Assembly (NCBI RefSeq): GCF_900169175.1
Contig: NZ_FXZM01000010.1
Coordinates: 94,478-158,477, forward strand
Length of the DNA stretch: 64,000 nt
Origin: Brevibacterium jeotgali
GTDB taxonomy: Bacteria > Actinomycetota > Actinomycetes > Actinomycetales > Brevibacteriaceae
Direction: 5' to 3'
Under the pieces are notes generated by a model. That model was given only the letters and a program-made list of their open reading frames with translations. It was not told the DNA's origin and did not search any database. The position numbers were made by a program, and so were the translations under genes. How positions within the stretch are numbered: position 1 is the stretch's first letter; each line of letters begins with the position of its first letter. Positions 39,417 to 47,661 of the stretch are shown piece after piece.

Positions 39417-39951
39417 ATGACAGCAGTGGACACGACGACACCCGCGACCGACCGACCAGGATCTGAGCGACGCATTCAGGACGGCCTTCAGGCACCACCC
39501 CGGGGGGATCGCGATCATCGCAGCCTCCGGCGACGGGGGCCCCGTCGGCATGACCGCCTCCAGCGTCGCGAGTGTGTCCGTCACGCCGACGACCGTCCTC
39601 TTCTCGCTCATGCGGTCGAGCCGTTCCGCAGTGGGGCTGCTCGGAGCAGACGTGCTCAGTGTGAACCTCGTGAATGCTCGGCATGCGGAGCTCGCCCGGA
39701 AGTTCGCTGTGCACGGGTCCGAGCGCTTCACCCCCGAAGAGGGTTGGGAGTACCTGCCGGACGGCACGCCGGTGCTCACCGGCGCGTCCGCGTCACTCGT
39801 CGGCCATGTCACCCACACCGTCGAACTCGGTGAGGCCGTCGTGGTCGTGGCGGAGATCACGGAGGTGAAGCGCGGTGATCCGGGGGACGCCCTCGTCTAC
39901 CGCAACCGCGCGTTCCACCGGCTGCCGGACGACGGGGCGCCCACCAGCTGA
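39417..39951 (+). pseudogene. Flavin reductase-domain protein, out of frame at a 4-nt repeat
   Basis: The body (CTG 39463 to stop 39951) encodes a flavin reductase-like FMN-binding domain: AFRTAFRHHPGGIAIIAASG, then GPVGMTASSVASVSV and LFSLMRSSRSAVGLLG, ending in RNRAFHRLPDD. No usable start exists in that frame upstream except CTG. The natural start, ATG 39417 (MTAVDTTTPATD), lies in another frame. The two join at ACCGACCGACCA (39447-39458). Removing one ACCG unit restores one continuous frame. So this copy is frameshifted by +4. Translation from CTG 39463 or ATG 39550 (truncated) is the alternative. Confidence 0.7.
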
Positions 39952-40015
39952 GACCCGCGGTTCCGCGGCGCAGCGGTGTTCTCCTCGCGCGCGACGGTCT
40001 GCGAGACTGGGTCCC

Positions 40016-41065
40016 ATGCACAACACCCTCGTCTCCGCCGCTCGGTCCGAGTCCGTCAGTCGCACTCCGGTGTGGTTCATGAGGCAGGCGGGGAGGTCGC
40101 TCCCCGAATACCGCGAACTGCGCGCCGGCACGAGCATGCTGGAATCCTGCCGCACCCCGGATCTCGTCTCGGAGATCACGCTGCAGCCGGTCCGTCGGCA
40201 CGGAGTCGACGCCGCGATCTTCTTCTCCGACATCGTCGTACCGCTGGAGGCGGCCGGTGTCGCGGTGGAGATCGTGCCGGGCACCGGCCCGGTCATCGAG
40301 CATCCGGTGCGCACACGTGCCGACCTGGAGCGACTCGAGGACCTGACGCCGGACGCGATCGCGGACATCGCCGAATCGATCGGTCGGGTCCGTGCAGAGC
40401 TCGACGCGAAGCATCCGGACACGGCTCTCATCGGTTTCGCCGGTGCGCCCTTCACCGTGGCGAGCTACCTGATCGAGGGCGGTCCCAGCCGTAACCACGA
40501 GAAGACGAAGGCGATGATGCTGGGGGACCCGGAGCTGTTCTCCGCGATCCTCGAGAAGCTCGGACGCATGTCCGCCACCTTCATCGACGTCCAGCTGACC
40601 GCGGGAGCCCAGGCCTTCCAGCTGTTCGACTCGTGGGCCGGCTACCTGTCAGCCGCCGACTACCGGCGGTTCGTCCTCCCGCATTCCGCTGCCGTCTTCT
40701 CCTCCTTGTCCCATCACGACGTCCCGTCCTTCCACTTCGGAGTGCAGACGGGTGAGCTGCTGCCGGATATGGCGACGGTCGGCAGCGACGTGGTCGGCGT
40801 CGATTTCCGCGTCGACCTCGCGGACGCTTCTCGTCGCGTCCGTCCCGGGCAGGCCCTCCAGGGCAACCTCGACCCTGCGATGCTCTTCGCACCGTGGGAC
40901 GTGCTCCGTCCGCGCGTCGAGGAGATCGTGCGAGCAGGCCTCACCCACGACGGCGGACACGTCTTCAATCTGGGCCACGGCGTTCTGCCCGACACCGATC
41001 CGGCCGTCCCCGGGCTCGTCGTCGAGGAGGTCCACAGGGTCTCCTCGGAGATCCTGGGCTCCTGA
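40016..41065 (+). CDS. hemE: Uroporphyrinogen decarboxylase
   Basis: 349 residues. The N-terminal signature TPVWFMRQAGRSLPEYRELR carries the substrate-binding Arg residues. A second block is FSDIVVPLEAAGVAVEI with the catalytic Asp region, and the end NLGHGVLPDTDP is also conserved. It converts uroporphyrinogen III to coproporphyrinogen III. The ATG follows a GAGACT -10-like box by seven nt. cgoX follows after 5 nt and hemQ 42 nt later, forming a haem operon for the coproporphyrin-dependent route. Confidence 0.97.
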   Translation: MHNTLVSAARSESVSRTPVWFMRQAGRSLPEYRELRAGTSMLESCRTPDLVSEITLQPVRRHGVDAAIFFSDIVVPLEAAGVAVEIVPGTGPVIEHPVRTRADLERLEDLTPDAIADIAESIGRVRAELDAKHPDTALIGFAGAPFTVASYLIEGGPSRNHEKTKAMMLGDPELFSAILEKLGRMSATFIDVQLTAGAQAFQLFDSWAGYLSAADYRRFVLPHSAAVFSSLSHHDVPSFHFGVQTGELLPDMATVGSDVVGVDFRVDLADASRRVRPGQALQGNLDPAMLFAPWDVLRPRVEEIVRAGLTHDGGHVFNLGHGVLPDTDPAVPGLVVEEVHRVSSEILGS

Positions 41066-41070
41066 TCCGC

Positions 41071-42513
41071 ATGCCGCAGTCGATCGCCGTCGTCGGTGGG
41101 GGAGTCTCCGGCCTCACGGCTGCATTCACCGCCGTGCAGCGCGGCGCGGCCGTCACGGTCTTCGAGGCGTCGGACGTCGCGGGAGGCTGTCTGTCGCGCA
41201 CGGAGCTCGGTGGTCACCTGCCGATCGGTGCGGACGATGGTGCAGAGGCCTCCCTCTACCGTCGTCCGGAGGCCCGCGACCTGATCGAGGAACTGGGACT
41301 CAGTCCGGTGTTCCCCTCGCGCGCCCACGGTTCGCGACTCGTCACGCCTCATGGTCCTGCGCCGATCCCGGCGGGGACGCTCATGGGGGTGCCCGCAGAC
41401 CCGGAGTCACTCCGGGGAGTGCTCAGCGAGGACGGGGTCGCCCGGGTGCGCGACGAGGTGCTGACCCCTGCCATCGAGGGGGACGTGTCCTGCGGGGACT
41501 TCCTCGCGGCGCGGCTGGGTGACGAGCTCGTCGACAGGGTGCTCGATCCGCTCATCGGCGGGGTGTACGCCGGCCGGTGCCGGGACCTGTCCCTCGAGGC
41601 CACCGTGCCTGCGCTCCTCCCGGCAGCCCGCGCCGGCACCTCCGTGCGCGAGGCGGTCGCAGAGGTGCTGGCGGCACGCACCAGGACCTCGGGCGCGGAC
41701 ATCCCCGGAGCCGGCACTCGTGCGGCGGCCGGCAGTGCAGCCGAAGCGCCGCCCGTCTTCCTGTCGCTGGCGGGCGGGATCAACAGCCTCGTGTCATCAC
41801 TCACCGATGTCCTGACCGCACGCGGCGCGGTCCTCCGGCGGGGTACGCCCGTCCGCGCCGTGACAGCAGGGGGCCGAATGCCGGCTGTGACCACGGACGC
41901 GGGCGTCGAGGAGTTCGACGCCGTCGTCGTCGCGCTACCCGCATGGTCCGCTCACGATGTGCTGACCGCTGGCGCCCCGGCCTCCCGTGACAGCCCCGCC
42001 ACCGCGGTCACCGCGCTGCTCCGGCAGGTCGACTACGCGACGTCTGCCGTCCTCACCGGTGTCGTGCGGGACAGGGGAGCGGGTCTCGACGGCTCGGGAT
42101 TCCTGGTTCCGCCCGACGCCGGCGGCCTCGTGAAGGCGTCGACGTTCTCATCGAACAAGTGGCCCTGGATGGCTGACGCACTTCCGCAGGGCGACCACGT
42201 CGTGCGTGTGAGCATCGGGCGCAAGGGGGATGAGGCGTGGACCCGGCAGGACGACGGGACACTCGTGGACGAAGCGTTCGCCGAATGGCGGAAGCACACG
42301 GGCTACGATGGCGACCTCGTCCACGCAGAGATCAGGCGTTGGGAGCGCGCGCTGCCCCAGTACCGCCCCGGCCACGCACGGCTCGTCGGATCGATCGATG
42401 CGGCGGCGGCTCACCTGCCCGGCGTCGCCGTGACGGGCAGCTACCTGGACGGCGTCGGCATCCCCGCGTGCATCGGGCGGGCTCGGCGCACCGTCGTCCG
42501 CCTTCTGTCCTGA
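41071..42513 (+). CDS. cgoX: Coproporphyrinogen III oxidase (HemY-type, CgoX)
   Basis: 480 residues. It starts MPQSIAVVGGGVSGLTAAFT, the FAD-binding Rossmann motif, with FEASDVAGGCLSRTEL following. The C-terminal block VAVTGSYLDGVGIPACIG is the second FAD contact. In Gram-positives with HemQ this HemY-type oxidase acts on coproporphyrinogen III, giving coproporphyrin III, rather than on protoporphyrinogen. Poor ribosome site and 5-nt spacing to hemE indicate translational coupling. Previously named hemG or hemY. Confidence 0.93.
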   Translation: MPQSIAVVGGGVSGLTAAFTAVQRGAAVTVFEASDVAGGCLSRTELGGHLPIGADDGAEASLYRRPEARDLIEELGLSPVFPSRAHGSRLVTPHGPAPIPAGTLMGVPADPESLRGVLSEDGVARVRDEVLTPAIEGDVSCGDFLAARLGDELVDRVLDPLIGGVYAGRCRDLSLEATVPALLPAARAGTSVREAVAEVLAARTRTSGADIPGAGTRAAAGSAAEAPPVFLSLAGGINSLVSSLTDVLTARGAVLRRGTPVRAVTAGGRMPAVTTDAGVEEFDAVVVALPAWSAHDVLTAGAPASRDSPATAVTALLRQVDYATSAVLTGVVRDRGAGLDGSGFLVPPDAGGLVKASTFSSNKWPWMADALPQGDHVVRVSIGRKGDEAWTRQDDGTLVDEAFAEWRKHTGYDGDLVHAEIRRWERALPQYRPGHARLVGSIDAAAAHLPGVAVTGSYLDGVGIPACIGRARRTVVRLLS

Positions 42514-42555
42514 CAGACACGTCGAATCAGCACACCCCACTACGAGGAGGATCCC

Positions 42556-43266
42556 TTGAGCGAGTACACACAGCCCACGGCGGAGCAGATCGAGCAGCTG
42601 AACGCAGAGATCCGGTACGTCGCGTATTCGGTGTTCGCCACCGTCGACGACCTGGGCGATGAGGACCGTGCCGCCGTCGCGGCCGAAGTGCGCGAGGCGC
42701 TCGCACCGATCGAGCAGCAGGGCCTCGTGGTGCGCGGCATCTACGACGTGTCCGCTTTCCGCGCGGACGCCGACATCATGTTCTGGTGGCATGCACCGAC
42801 CCCGGAGCTCATCCAGAAGGCCTACGCGGCCGTGCGCAGGTCTCGTCTGGGCGCGGCACTGGAATCCGTGTGGTCCGCCATGGCCGTGCACCGCCCGTCG
42901 GAGTTCAACAAGTCGCACCTGCCGGCGTTCCTCACGGACGACGAGGCGGGCGACTACGTCTGTGTGTATCCGTTCGTCCGGTCCTACGAGTGGTACATGC
43001 TGCCGCCGGAGGAGCGGTCGCAGATGCTGCGCGACCACGGTATGGCGGCAGCAGGCTACAAGGATGTGAAGGCCAACACCTTGTCGTCATTCGCACTGGG
43101 CGACTACGAATGGGTCCTCGCGTTCGAAGCGGAGCGGTTGGACCGCATCGTCGATCTCATGCGTGACCTCCGCGATACGAAGGCCCGACTGCACGTGCGC
43201 GAAGAGATCCCGTTCTTCACGGGCCCCCGCCGCGAACTGGTCGACATCCTCTCTGACTGGCGCTGA
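42556..43266 (+). CDS. hemQ: Coproheme decarboxylase HemQ
   Basis: 236 residues. Chlorite dismutase-like fold without the distal Arg environment of true chlorite dismutases. The blocks YVCVYPFVRSYEWYMLP (with the tyrosine that becomes a radical) and GMAAAGYKDVKANTLSSFAL (with the haem-binding region) are characteristic. It converts Fe-coproporphyrin III to haem b with H2O2. TTG start with GAGGAGGA upstream. It completes the route formed with HemE and CgoX upstream and CpfC elsewhere in the window. Confidence 0.96.
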   Translation: MSEYTQPTAEQIEQLNAEIRYVAYSVFATVDDLGDEDRAAVAAEVREALAPIEQQGLVVRGIYDVSAFRADADIMFWWHAPTPELIQKAYAAVRRSRLGAALESVWSAMAVHRPSEFNKSHLPAFLTDDEAGDYVCVYPFVRSYEWYMLPPEERSQMLRDHGMAAAGYKDVKANTLSSFALGDYEWVLAFEAERLDRIVDLMRDLRDTKARLHVREEIPFFTGPRRELVDILSDWR

Positions 43267-43280
43267 CCCGGGACGGAAGC

Positions 43281-43311
43281 AGGGCGGGCGGATCTCAGAT
43301 CCGCCCGCCCT
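43281..43311. terminator. Terminator after hemQ
   Basis: Perfect 15-bp arms (AGGGCGGGCGGATCT) around a single central base, between the convergent hemQ and GNAT genes. Confidence 0.8.
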
Positions 43312-43333
43312 CTGCATGCCCACGGGTGACGGC

Positions 43334-43927
43334 TCAGGCTGCAGGGGAGCCGGGACGGTGCATCGGCACGTGGAGGATGCCGTCCTCCAGGAATTCCGGG
43401 CCGGACACGGAGAAGCCGCAGCTGCCGTAATAGCCGTCCAGATGCGACTGCGCATTCAGCGTCAGGTCCTTCTGGCCGAACAGGCGGACGGCCTCCTGCA
43501 GGAGCAGGCGGCCGAGGCCTCGGCCGCGGGCTTCCGGTGACGTGACGACTCGGCCGATGCTGCGCGCACCGGGACGAGCAGCGGGCCCGTCCTCGTATCC
43601 GTCCGGGAGGATCCGCGCGTAGCCCCGGGGTTCTGCGCTCAGACCGGATGCGCCTCCGTGGGAGTCCTTCGCGGGGCGCAGGACCTCTCCTGGTGCGGGG
43701 AGCATGAGGTGCAGGGTTCCGGGCAGGAGGTCGAGGCCGTCCAAATCGAGGTAGAGGCTCTCCTGCTCGACGACGAACACACGACTGCGCAGCTGGAGGA
43801 TCCCATAGAGCTCCGGCAGTGTGAGCCCGCTCGTGGTCGTGAGCACCCAGCCGTCGGGTGAGACGGTACGCGTGCCCGCGTCAGCGACCGACGGGATCGG
43901 CTGAGGAGCGGCCGGTCGTCCACTCAC
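43334..43927 (-). CDS. GNAT family N-acetyltransferase (ElaA-like)
   Basis: 197 residues. LPELYGILQLRSRVFVVEQ followed by SIGRVVTSPEARGRGLGRLL (acetyl-CoA-binding RGxGxG) and YYGSCGFSVSGPEFLEDGI with HVPMH near the end match the ElaA group. The substrate is unknown. GTG start overlaps the msrB stop (GTGA), implying coupled translation with methionine sulfoxide reductase. The association may be co-regulation rather than a shared pathway. Confidence 0.85.
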   Translation of the reverse strand: MSGRPAAPQPIPSVADAGTRTVSPDGWVLTTTSGLTLPELYGILQLRSRVFVVEQESLYLDLDGLDLLPGTLHLMLPAPGEVLRPAKDSHGGASGLSAEPRGYARILPDGYEDGPAARPGARSIGRVVTSPEARGRGLGRLLLQEAVRLFGQKDLTLNAQSHLDGYYGSCGFSVSGPEFLEDGILHVPMHRPGSPAA

Positions 43928-44349
43928 CCGGCGGAGTCCGCGACCAGGCGGAGGCTCAGTGAGTTCATGCAGTAGCGCAGATCGGTGGGGGTGGGGAAGC
44001 CCTCACTGCCGAACACGTGGCCCATGTGGGATTCGCAGGTCGCACAGCGGACCTCTACGCGCTCCATCCCCATCGTCGTGTCCTTGATGTAGCGGACGCG
44101 GTCCTCTGCCAGGGGTGCGTAGAACGATGGCCAGCCGCAGGCGGCGTCGAACTTCGTCTCTGACCGGAACAGCTCTGCGCCGCACGCGCGGCAGGCGTAG
44201 ACGCCGATCGTGGGGTCGTTCTCGTACTCTCCGGAGAAGGGCCTCTCCGTGCCGGCTTCACGCAGCACGTGGTACTCCTCAGGGGTGAGGATCTCTCGCC
44301 AATCGGCTTCGGTGCGCACTGCGGTCGGTCTTGTCGTGTCGTCGTCCAC
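43924..44349 (-). CDS. msrB: Peptide-methionine (R)-S-oxide reductase MsrB
   Basis: 141 residues. Zinc cysteines CRACG and CATCESH are present, along with the GWPSFYAPL block and the catalytic Cys in LRYCMNSLSL. It reduces the R epimer of methionine sulfoxide in proteins. GTG start with GAGGAA upstream. In M. tuberculosis msrB (Rv2674) is likewise close to the hemE-hemQ block. The downstream GNAT gene is translationally coupled. Confidence 0.95.
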   Translation of the reverse strand: MDDDTTRPTAVRTEADWREILTPEEYHVLREAGTERPFSGEYENDPTIGVYACRACGAELFRSETKFDAACGWPSFYAPLAEDRVRYIKDTTMGMERVEVRCATCESHMGHVFGSEGFPTPTDLRYCMNSLSLRLVADSAG

Positions 44350-44527
44350 GTCCGGTTCCTCGTCCTTCGTCGGTGGGGTCGGATGATGTGCTCACCCGCG
44401 TGGGTGCACACCAGCGTAACGGCCAGCAGACGCCGGGTGTTCCCTGCCGAGGGCGCCTCCGAACGCTTCGGCGGCCGAACGGACGAACGGATCGCCGGAT
44501 GCACTCCCGCCGCTCAGCCTTCGCCGG

Positions 44528-44533
44528 TAGGAT
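44528..44533 (+). promoter_or_regulatory. -10 element TAGGAT of the alpha/beta hydrolase gene, leaderless type
   Basis: TAGGAT, eight nucleotides, then ATG 44542. No Shine-Dalgarno precedes the ATG. Confidence 0.45.
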
Positions 44534-44541
44534 CGTGGGTC

Positions 44542-45756
44542 ATGGGTCAGGACACCTCGAGGGATCTCGGACTGCGTGAGAAGGCGCTGCGCGCCGCTGT
44601 GACGACCGCGGGAGTGGCCGCCGGTGCCGCAGTGCTGGTGTCCGTCGCCTCCTCGGGCCTGGCCGTCTACTTCGCACGGCGGATCGTCGTTCCGGAGAAT
44701 CAGCCGGAGGACCTCGACATCCTGCACGTGTCAGGGTTCGATGACGAACTGGTCGTCCATCTCCCGGCCACGAAGGACACGATCCTCCCCGGCACCTACG
44801 GGCTCGCGTTCGACAACGGCCGCGGTCTCGCCCAGGTGGGCGAGGTGCTCGAATACGATCCTGTCTCGCGGACCGTCGCCCGCCGGGTCGCCTCCGTGAT
44901 CTCCGGCGACCTCGCGGCAGCGCGCCGGGGCCGGTGGACCGGAACCGTCTTCACCCATCCGTCGCAGCTGGACGTCCCCTACGAGGACATCGTCCTGCAG
45001 TCCGACGTCGGTGAGCTGCCGGCCTGGCTGCTGCCGACCGCGGCACCGGCGCCGCTCGACACCTGGGCGGTCCTCGTGCATGGTCGCGGTGCGACGCGGG
45101 CGGAGGTCCTCAGGGCCGGACGCGTCCTGGACTCGATCGGCATGCCCTCCATCGCGATGTCCTACCGCAATGACGCGGAAGTGCGCGATGGCGGACACTC
45201 CCGCTACGGACTGGGCGACACGGAATGGTTCGACGTCGACGTCGCGATCGACTATGCACGAGCCAACGGCGCGCGGCAGGTCGTCGTCTTCGGATGGTCG
45301 ATGGGCGGTGCGATCGCCTTCCAGGCGGCCTCCCGGGGACGCAATCGCGGCTTCATCGCGGGTCTCGTGCTGGACGGGCCCGTCGTCGACTGGCACGACG
45401 TGCTCGACAATCAGGCGCGTCTGAACTACCTGCCGACCCCCATCGCCCGCCTCACGCTCGACATGATCACGCGGCCCTGGGCACGGTCGATCACGGGTCT
45501 GGAGACTCCCATCGATCTGGAGCGGCTGGACTGGGTGACGCGGGCAGCGGAGCTGGACAAGCCCGTGCTTCTCATCCACTCCGATGATGACCAGTTCGTC
45601 CCCTCGGGACCGTCGCACGCACTCGCCCGAGTCCGCTTCGACCTGGTGACGATGCCGACGTACGACACAGCCGCCCACACGAAGGAGTGGAACGTGGACC
45701 CGGAGCGCTGGGAGGACGACGTCGCGAACTTCCTCGAGTCCAAGCTGGAGCTGTGA
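44542..45756 (+). CDS. Alpha/beta hydrolase, membrane anchored
   Basis: 404 residues. An N-terminal hydrophobic helix (about residues 17-45, VTTAGVAAGAAVLVSVASSG) should anchor it. The hydrolase domain has WAVLVHGRGATRAEVLR (oxyanion region), the nucleophile elbow VFGWSMGGAIAF (GxSxG), PVLLIHSDDDQFVP (acid) and a late His in DTAAHTKEW. Substrate unknown, perhaps a peptidase or esterase. Transcribed alone. Confidence 0.85.
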   Translation: MGQDTSRDLGLREKALRAAVTTAGVAAGAAVLVSVASSGLAVYFARRIVVPENQPEDLDILHVSGFDDELVVHLPATKDTILPGTYGLAFDNGRGLAQVGEVLEYDPVSRTVARRVASVISGDLAAARRGRWTGTVFTHPSQLDVPYEDIVLQSDVGELPAWLLPTAAPAPLDTWAVLVHGRGATRAEVLRAGRVLDSIGMPSIAMSYRNDAEVRDGGHSRYGLGDTEWFDVDVAIDYARANGARQVVVFGWSMGGAIAFQAASRGRNRGFIAGLVLDGPVVDWHDVLDNQARLNYLPTPIARLTLDMITRPWARSITGLETPIDLERLDWVTRAAELDKPVLLIHSDDDQFVPSGPSHALARVRFDLVTMPTYDTAAHTKEWNVDPERWEDDVANFLESKLEL

Positions 45757-45804
45757 GCGTTCACAGCCGGCCGGCACCGTCTGCGTCGACCTCTCCTGCT
45801 GAAC

Positions 45805-46665
45805 TCACCGGGCTCCGAACCGGCCCTCCTGTGGATCCGCCTGTCGGGTCGGGAGTCCCCAGCGCTGGATGAGTGCGGATCCATCCGTCACCAGGCTCAG
45901 CAGCGACAGTGGGACAGGTGCGTCCCCGGCATGGCCGTCGAGCAGGCCGCGGGGTGCGTCAGGATCGGGGACGCCGGCGAGCAGGGGAGTCGTCGTGAGG
46001 CAGAGTTCGTCCACGGCGCCGTCGCCGATCCACGACCCCAGCAGCGCCGGACCGCCTTCGTGCACGACTTCGCGACAGCCCCGCCGGCGCAGATCCTCGA
46101 TCACGGCACGGGGTTCCACCGCATCGTCGTGGAGGACCACCGCGTCCCCGCCCAGCCGTTCGACGAGCTCCGCGCGACGAGCGGGACCGCACCGCTCCCG
46201 TGACGCGTGCAGGACGACTCCGCCGCTGCCTGCTTCGTCGAGCCTGTCCAGGTCCACCTGTCCGGAGCGGGACACGAGGACCAGCAGCGGAGCCGCGCCC
46301 TGGCCGCGGTCGCCCCGCTGGTCTGCATGCCGTGGCTTCGCGTGCAGTCGTGTGTACCGTTCCGCGCGGGCGGTGCCGGCCCCCACGATGACCGCGTCCG
46401 CGAGCGAGCGCAGAACGGAGAAGACCCTCTTGTCCGCGGGTGACGAGATCGAACCGGAACGGTGGTCTGCCCCGGCGACGGCACCGTCGACCGTGGCGAC
46501 CATGTTCGCACGGACCCAGGGCCGTGCGGCGTCGGCTTCGTGGAGGCTGCTCCGCGGCGCTCCGCTCCGATCGAGATAGAGCCGGACGAGGTCCGCTTCG
46601 TCCTCGGTGGCGGGCAGCGGCTGATGGTCCGGGTGCAGCTGCGAGAGCTGGATGCGGTGCGTCAC
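45805..46665 (-). CDS. RibD C-terminal/dihydrofolate-reductase-like reductase
   Basis: 286 residues. RPWVRANMVATVDGAVAGAD and DKRVFSVLRSLADAVIVGAG are the characteristic NADPH- and substrate-binding blocks of the pyrimidine reductase (RibD_C) family, and VVHEGGPALLGSWIGDGAVD is the conserved GGP motif. No deaminase domain and no riboflavin genes nearby, so participation in riboflavin synthesis is not assured. The GTG start overlaps the L,D-transpeptidase stop (GTGA). Confidence 0.85.
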   Translation of the reverse strand: MTHRIQLSQLHPDHQPLPATEDEADLVRLYLDRSGAPRSSLHEADAARPWVRANMVATVDGAVAGADHRSGSISSPADKRVFSVLRSLADAVIVGAGTARAERYTRLHAKPRHADQRGDRGQGAAPLLVLVSRSGQVDLDRLDEAGSGGVVLHASRERCGPARRAELVERLGGDAVVLHDDAVEPRAVIEDLRRRGCREVVHEGGPALLGSWIGDGAVDELCLTTTPLLAGVPDPDAPRGLLDGHAGDAPVPLSLLSLVTDGSALIQRWGLPTRQADPQEGRFGAR

Positions 46666-47570
46666 TGTGCGAGGTACTCCTCACTGCCCATCGCGATGTG
46701 GGGCGATCTGTCGGGGTCGAGGGTGGTGAGGAGGAGCTCCATGTCCTCTTCCGGGAGGGCGACGCAGCCCCGTGTGGGGTTCCCGTGCTCGACGTGGAGC
46801 CAGATCTTGCCGCCCGCGTCCCAGCCCATGGGGCGGGTGTTCTCCGTGGGAGCGACCCCCGTCTTCCGGTTGTAGTCGATCGCGATCACGTAGTCGAAGA
46901 CGGAGGCGTATCCGTCGCCGTAGACGGATTCCGCACCGCTGCGCAGGCCCTCATCGCGGTGGTAGGGCAGGAGCGATCCGGGGTCGGTGAGGTACCCGCC
47001 CGCATCGCTGAGGCTGAAGACTCCCGCAGGTGAGGTCTCGTCACCTTCGCGGCGGTCCTCCTTCCACCCGTTCCCGCCGTTGTGCCCGGCCATCGACGCG
47101 GTCCGCGTCCAGGCGTCATCGGCCCACTCCCAGAGCGACAGCCGGGTCTGACTCGAGTCGTCGTCCGCGCCCGAGGCGATGAGGACCTGCGTCGAGTCGT
47201 CCGGTATCCGTCCGGCCGTTACCGGCCCCAGACCCGCCGCCGGGTCCGTCAGCTCAGCGACCGTGGACGCGGGGCCGCCGCCCGGCGGAGGAGTCTCCTC
47301 CTCAGAGGAGTCGGCGGCGGAGGTGTCGAGGAGGTCCGGAGCTCGCTGGAGCGGTGCGGTGAAGTCGACGATCGCCTGCTGCGCGGGAGCGGGGAACGTG
47401 AGGGTGTCCGCACGGTCGCCCTCGGCCGTCGCGGATGCCGCGGAAGCTGCGGAAGCTGCGGGGGGCGCGGCGAGGAGCGCTGCGGTGAACGCGCTGACGA
47501 GGACGACGGGCACGCCCATCGCAGGGCGGGGGGACCTGCGGAGAGCGCCACCGGTGCGGAGTCCGTGCAT
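46662..47570 (-). CDS. L,D-transpeptidase catalytic (YkuD) domain protein, secreted
   Basis: 302 residues. It begins with a signal peptide (VVLVSAFTAALLAAPPAASA). After a Pro/Ser-rich linker the C-terminal YkuD domain carries WLHVEHGNPTRGCVALPEED, which contains the catalytic His and Cys. Such enzymes make 3-3 crosslinks in peptidoglycan or attach proteins to it. The domain architecture is that of the small secreted group rather than the Ig-like mycobacterial Ldt. ATG start. The downstream reductase gene overlaps by 4 nt, a puzzling pairing. Confidence 0.88.
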   Translation of the reverse strand: MHGLRTGGALRRSPRPAMGVPVVLVSAFTAALLAAPPAASAASAASATAEGDRADTLTFPAPAQQAIVDFTAPLQRAPDLLDTSAADSSEEETPPPGGGPASTVAELTDPAAGLGPVTAGRIPDDSTQVLIASGADDDSSQTRLSLWEWADDAWTRTASMAGHNGGNGWKEDRREGDETSPAGVFSLSDAGGYLTDPGSLLPYHRDEGLRSGAESVYGDGYASVFDYVIAIDYNRKTGVAPTENTRPMGWDAGGKIWLHVEHGNPTRGCVALPEEDMELLLTTLDPDRSPHIAMGSEEYLAQ

Positions 47571-47646
47571 GGTCCCAGTCTTCCACCCGGTGAGGTCTGA
47601 GTCACGGCTGACTCACCGGCTGAGTACTCGCGGAGGTTCGCCGTCG

Positions 47647-47652
47647 TAGGAT
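47647..47652 (+). promoter_or_regulatory. -10 element TAGGAT upstream of the Pro-rich membrane protein gene
   Basis: TAGGAT ends nine nt before ATG 47662. The mRNA is probably leaderless or nearly so. Confidence 0.4.
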
Positions 47653-47661
47653 GTCGTCACT

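Noticed and set aside
40016..43266. Biosynthetic gene cluster for a specialised porphyrin
   Set aside because: The three genes are the standard coproporphyrin-dependent haem route, with no tailoring enzymes.
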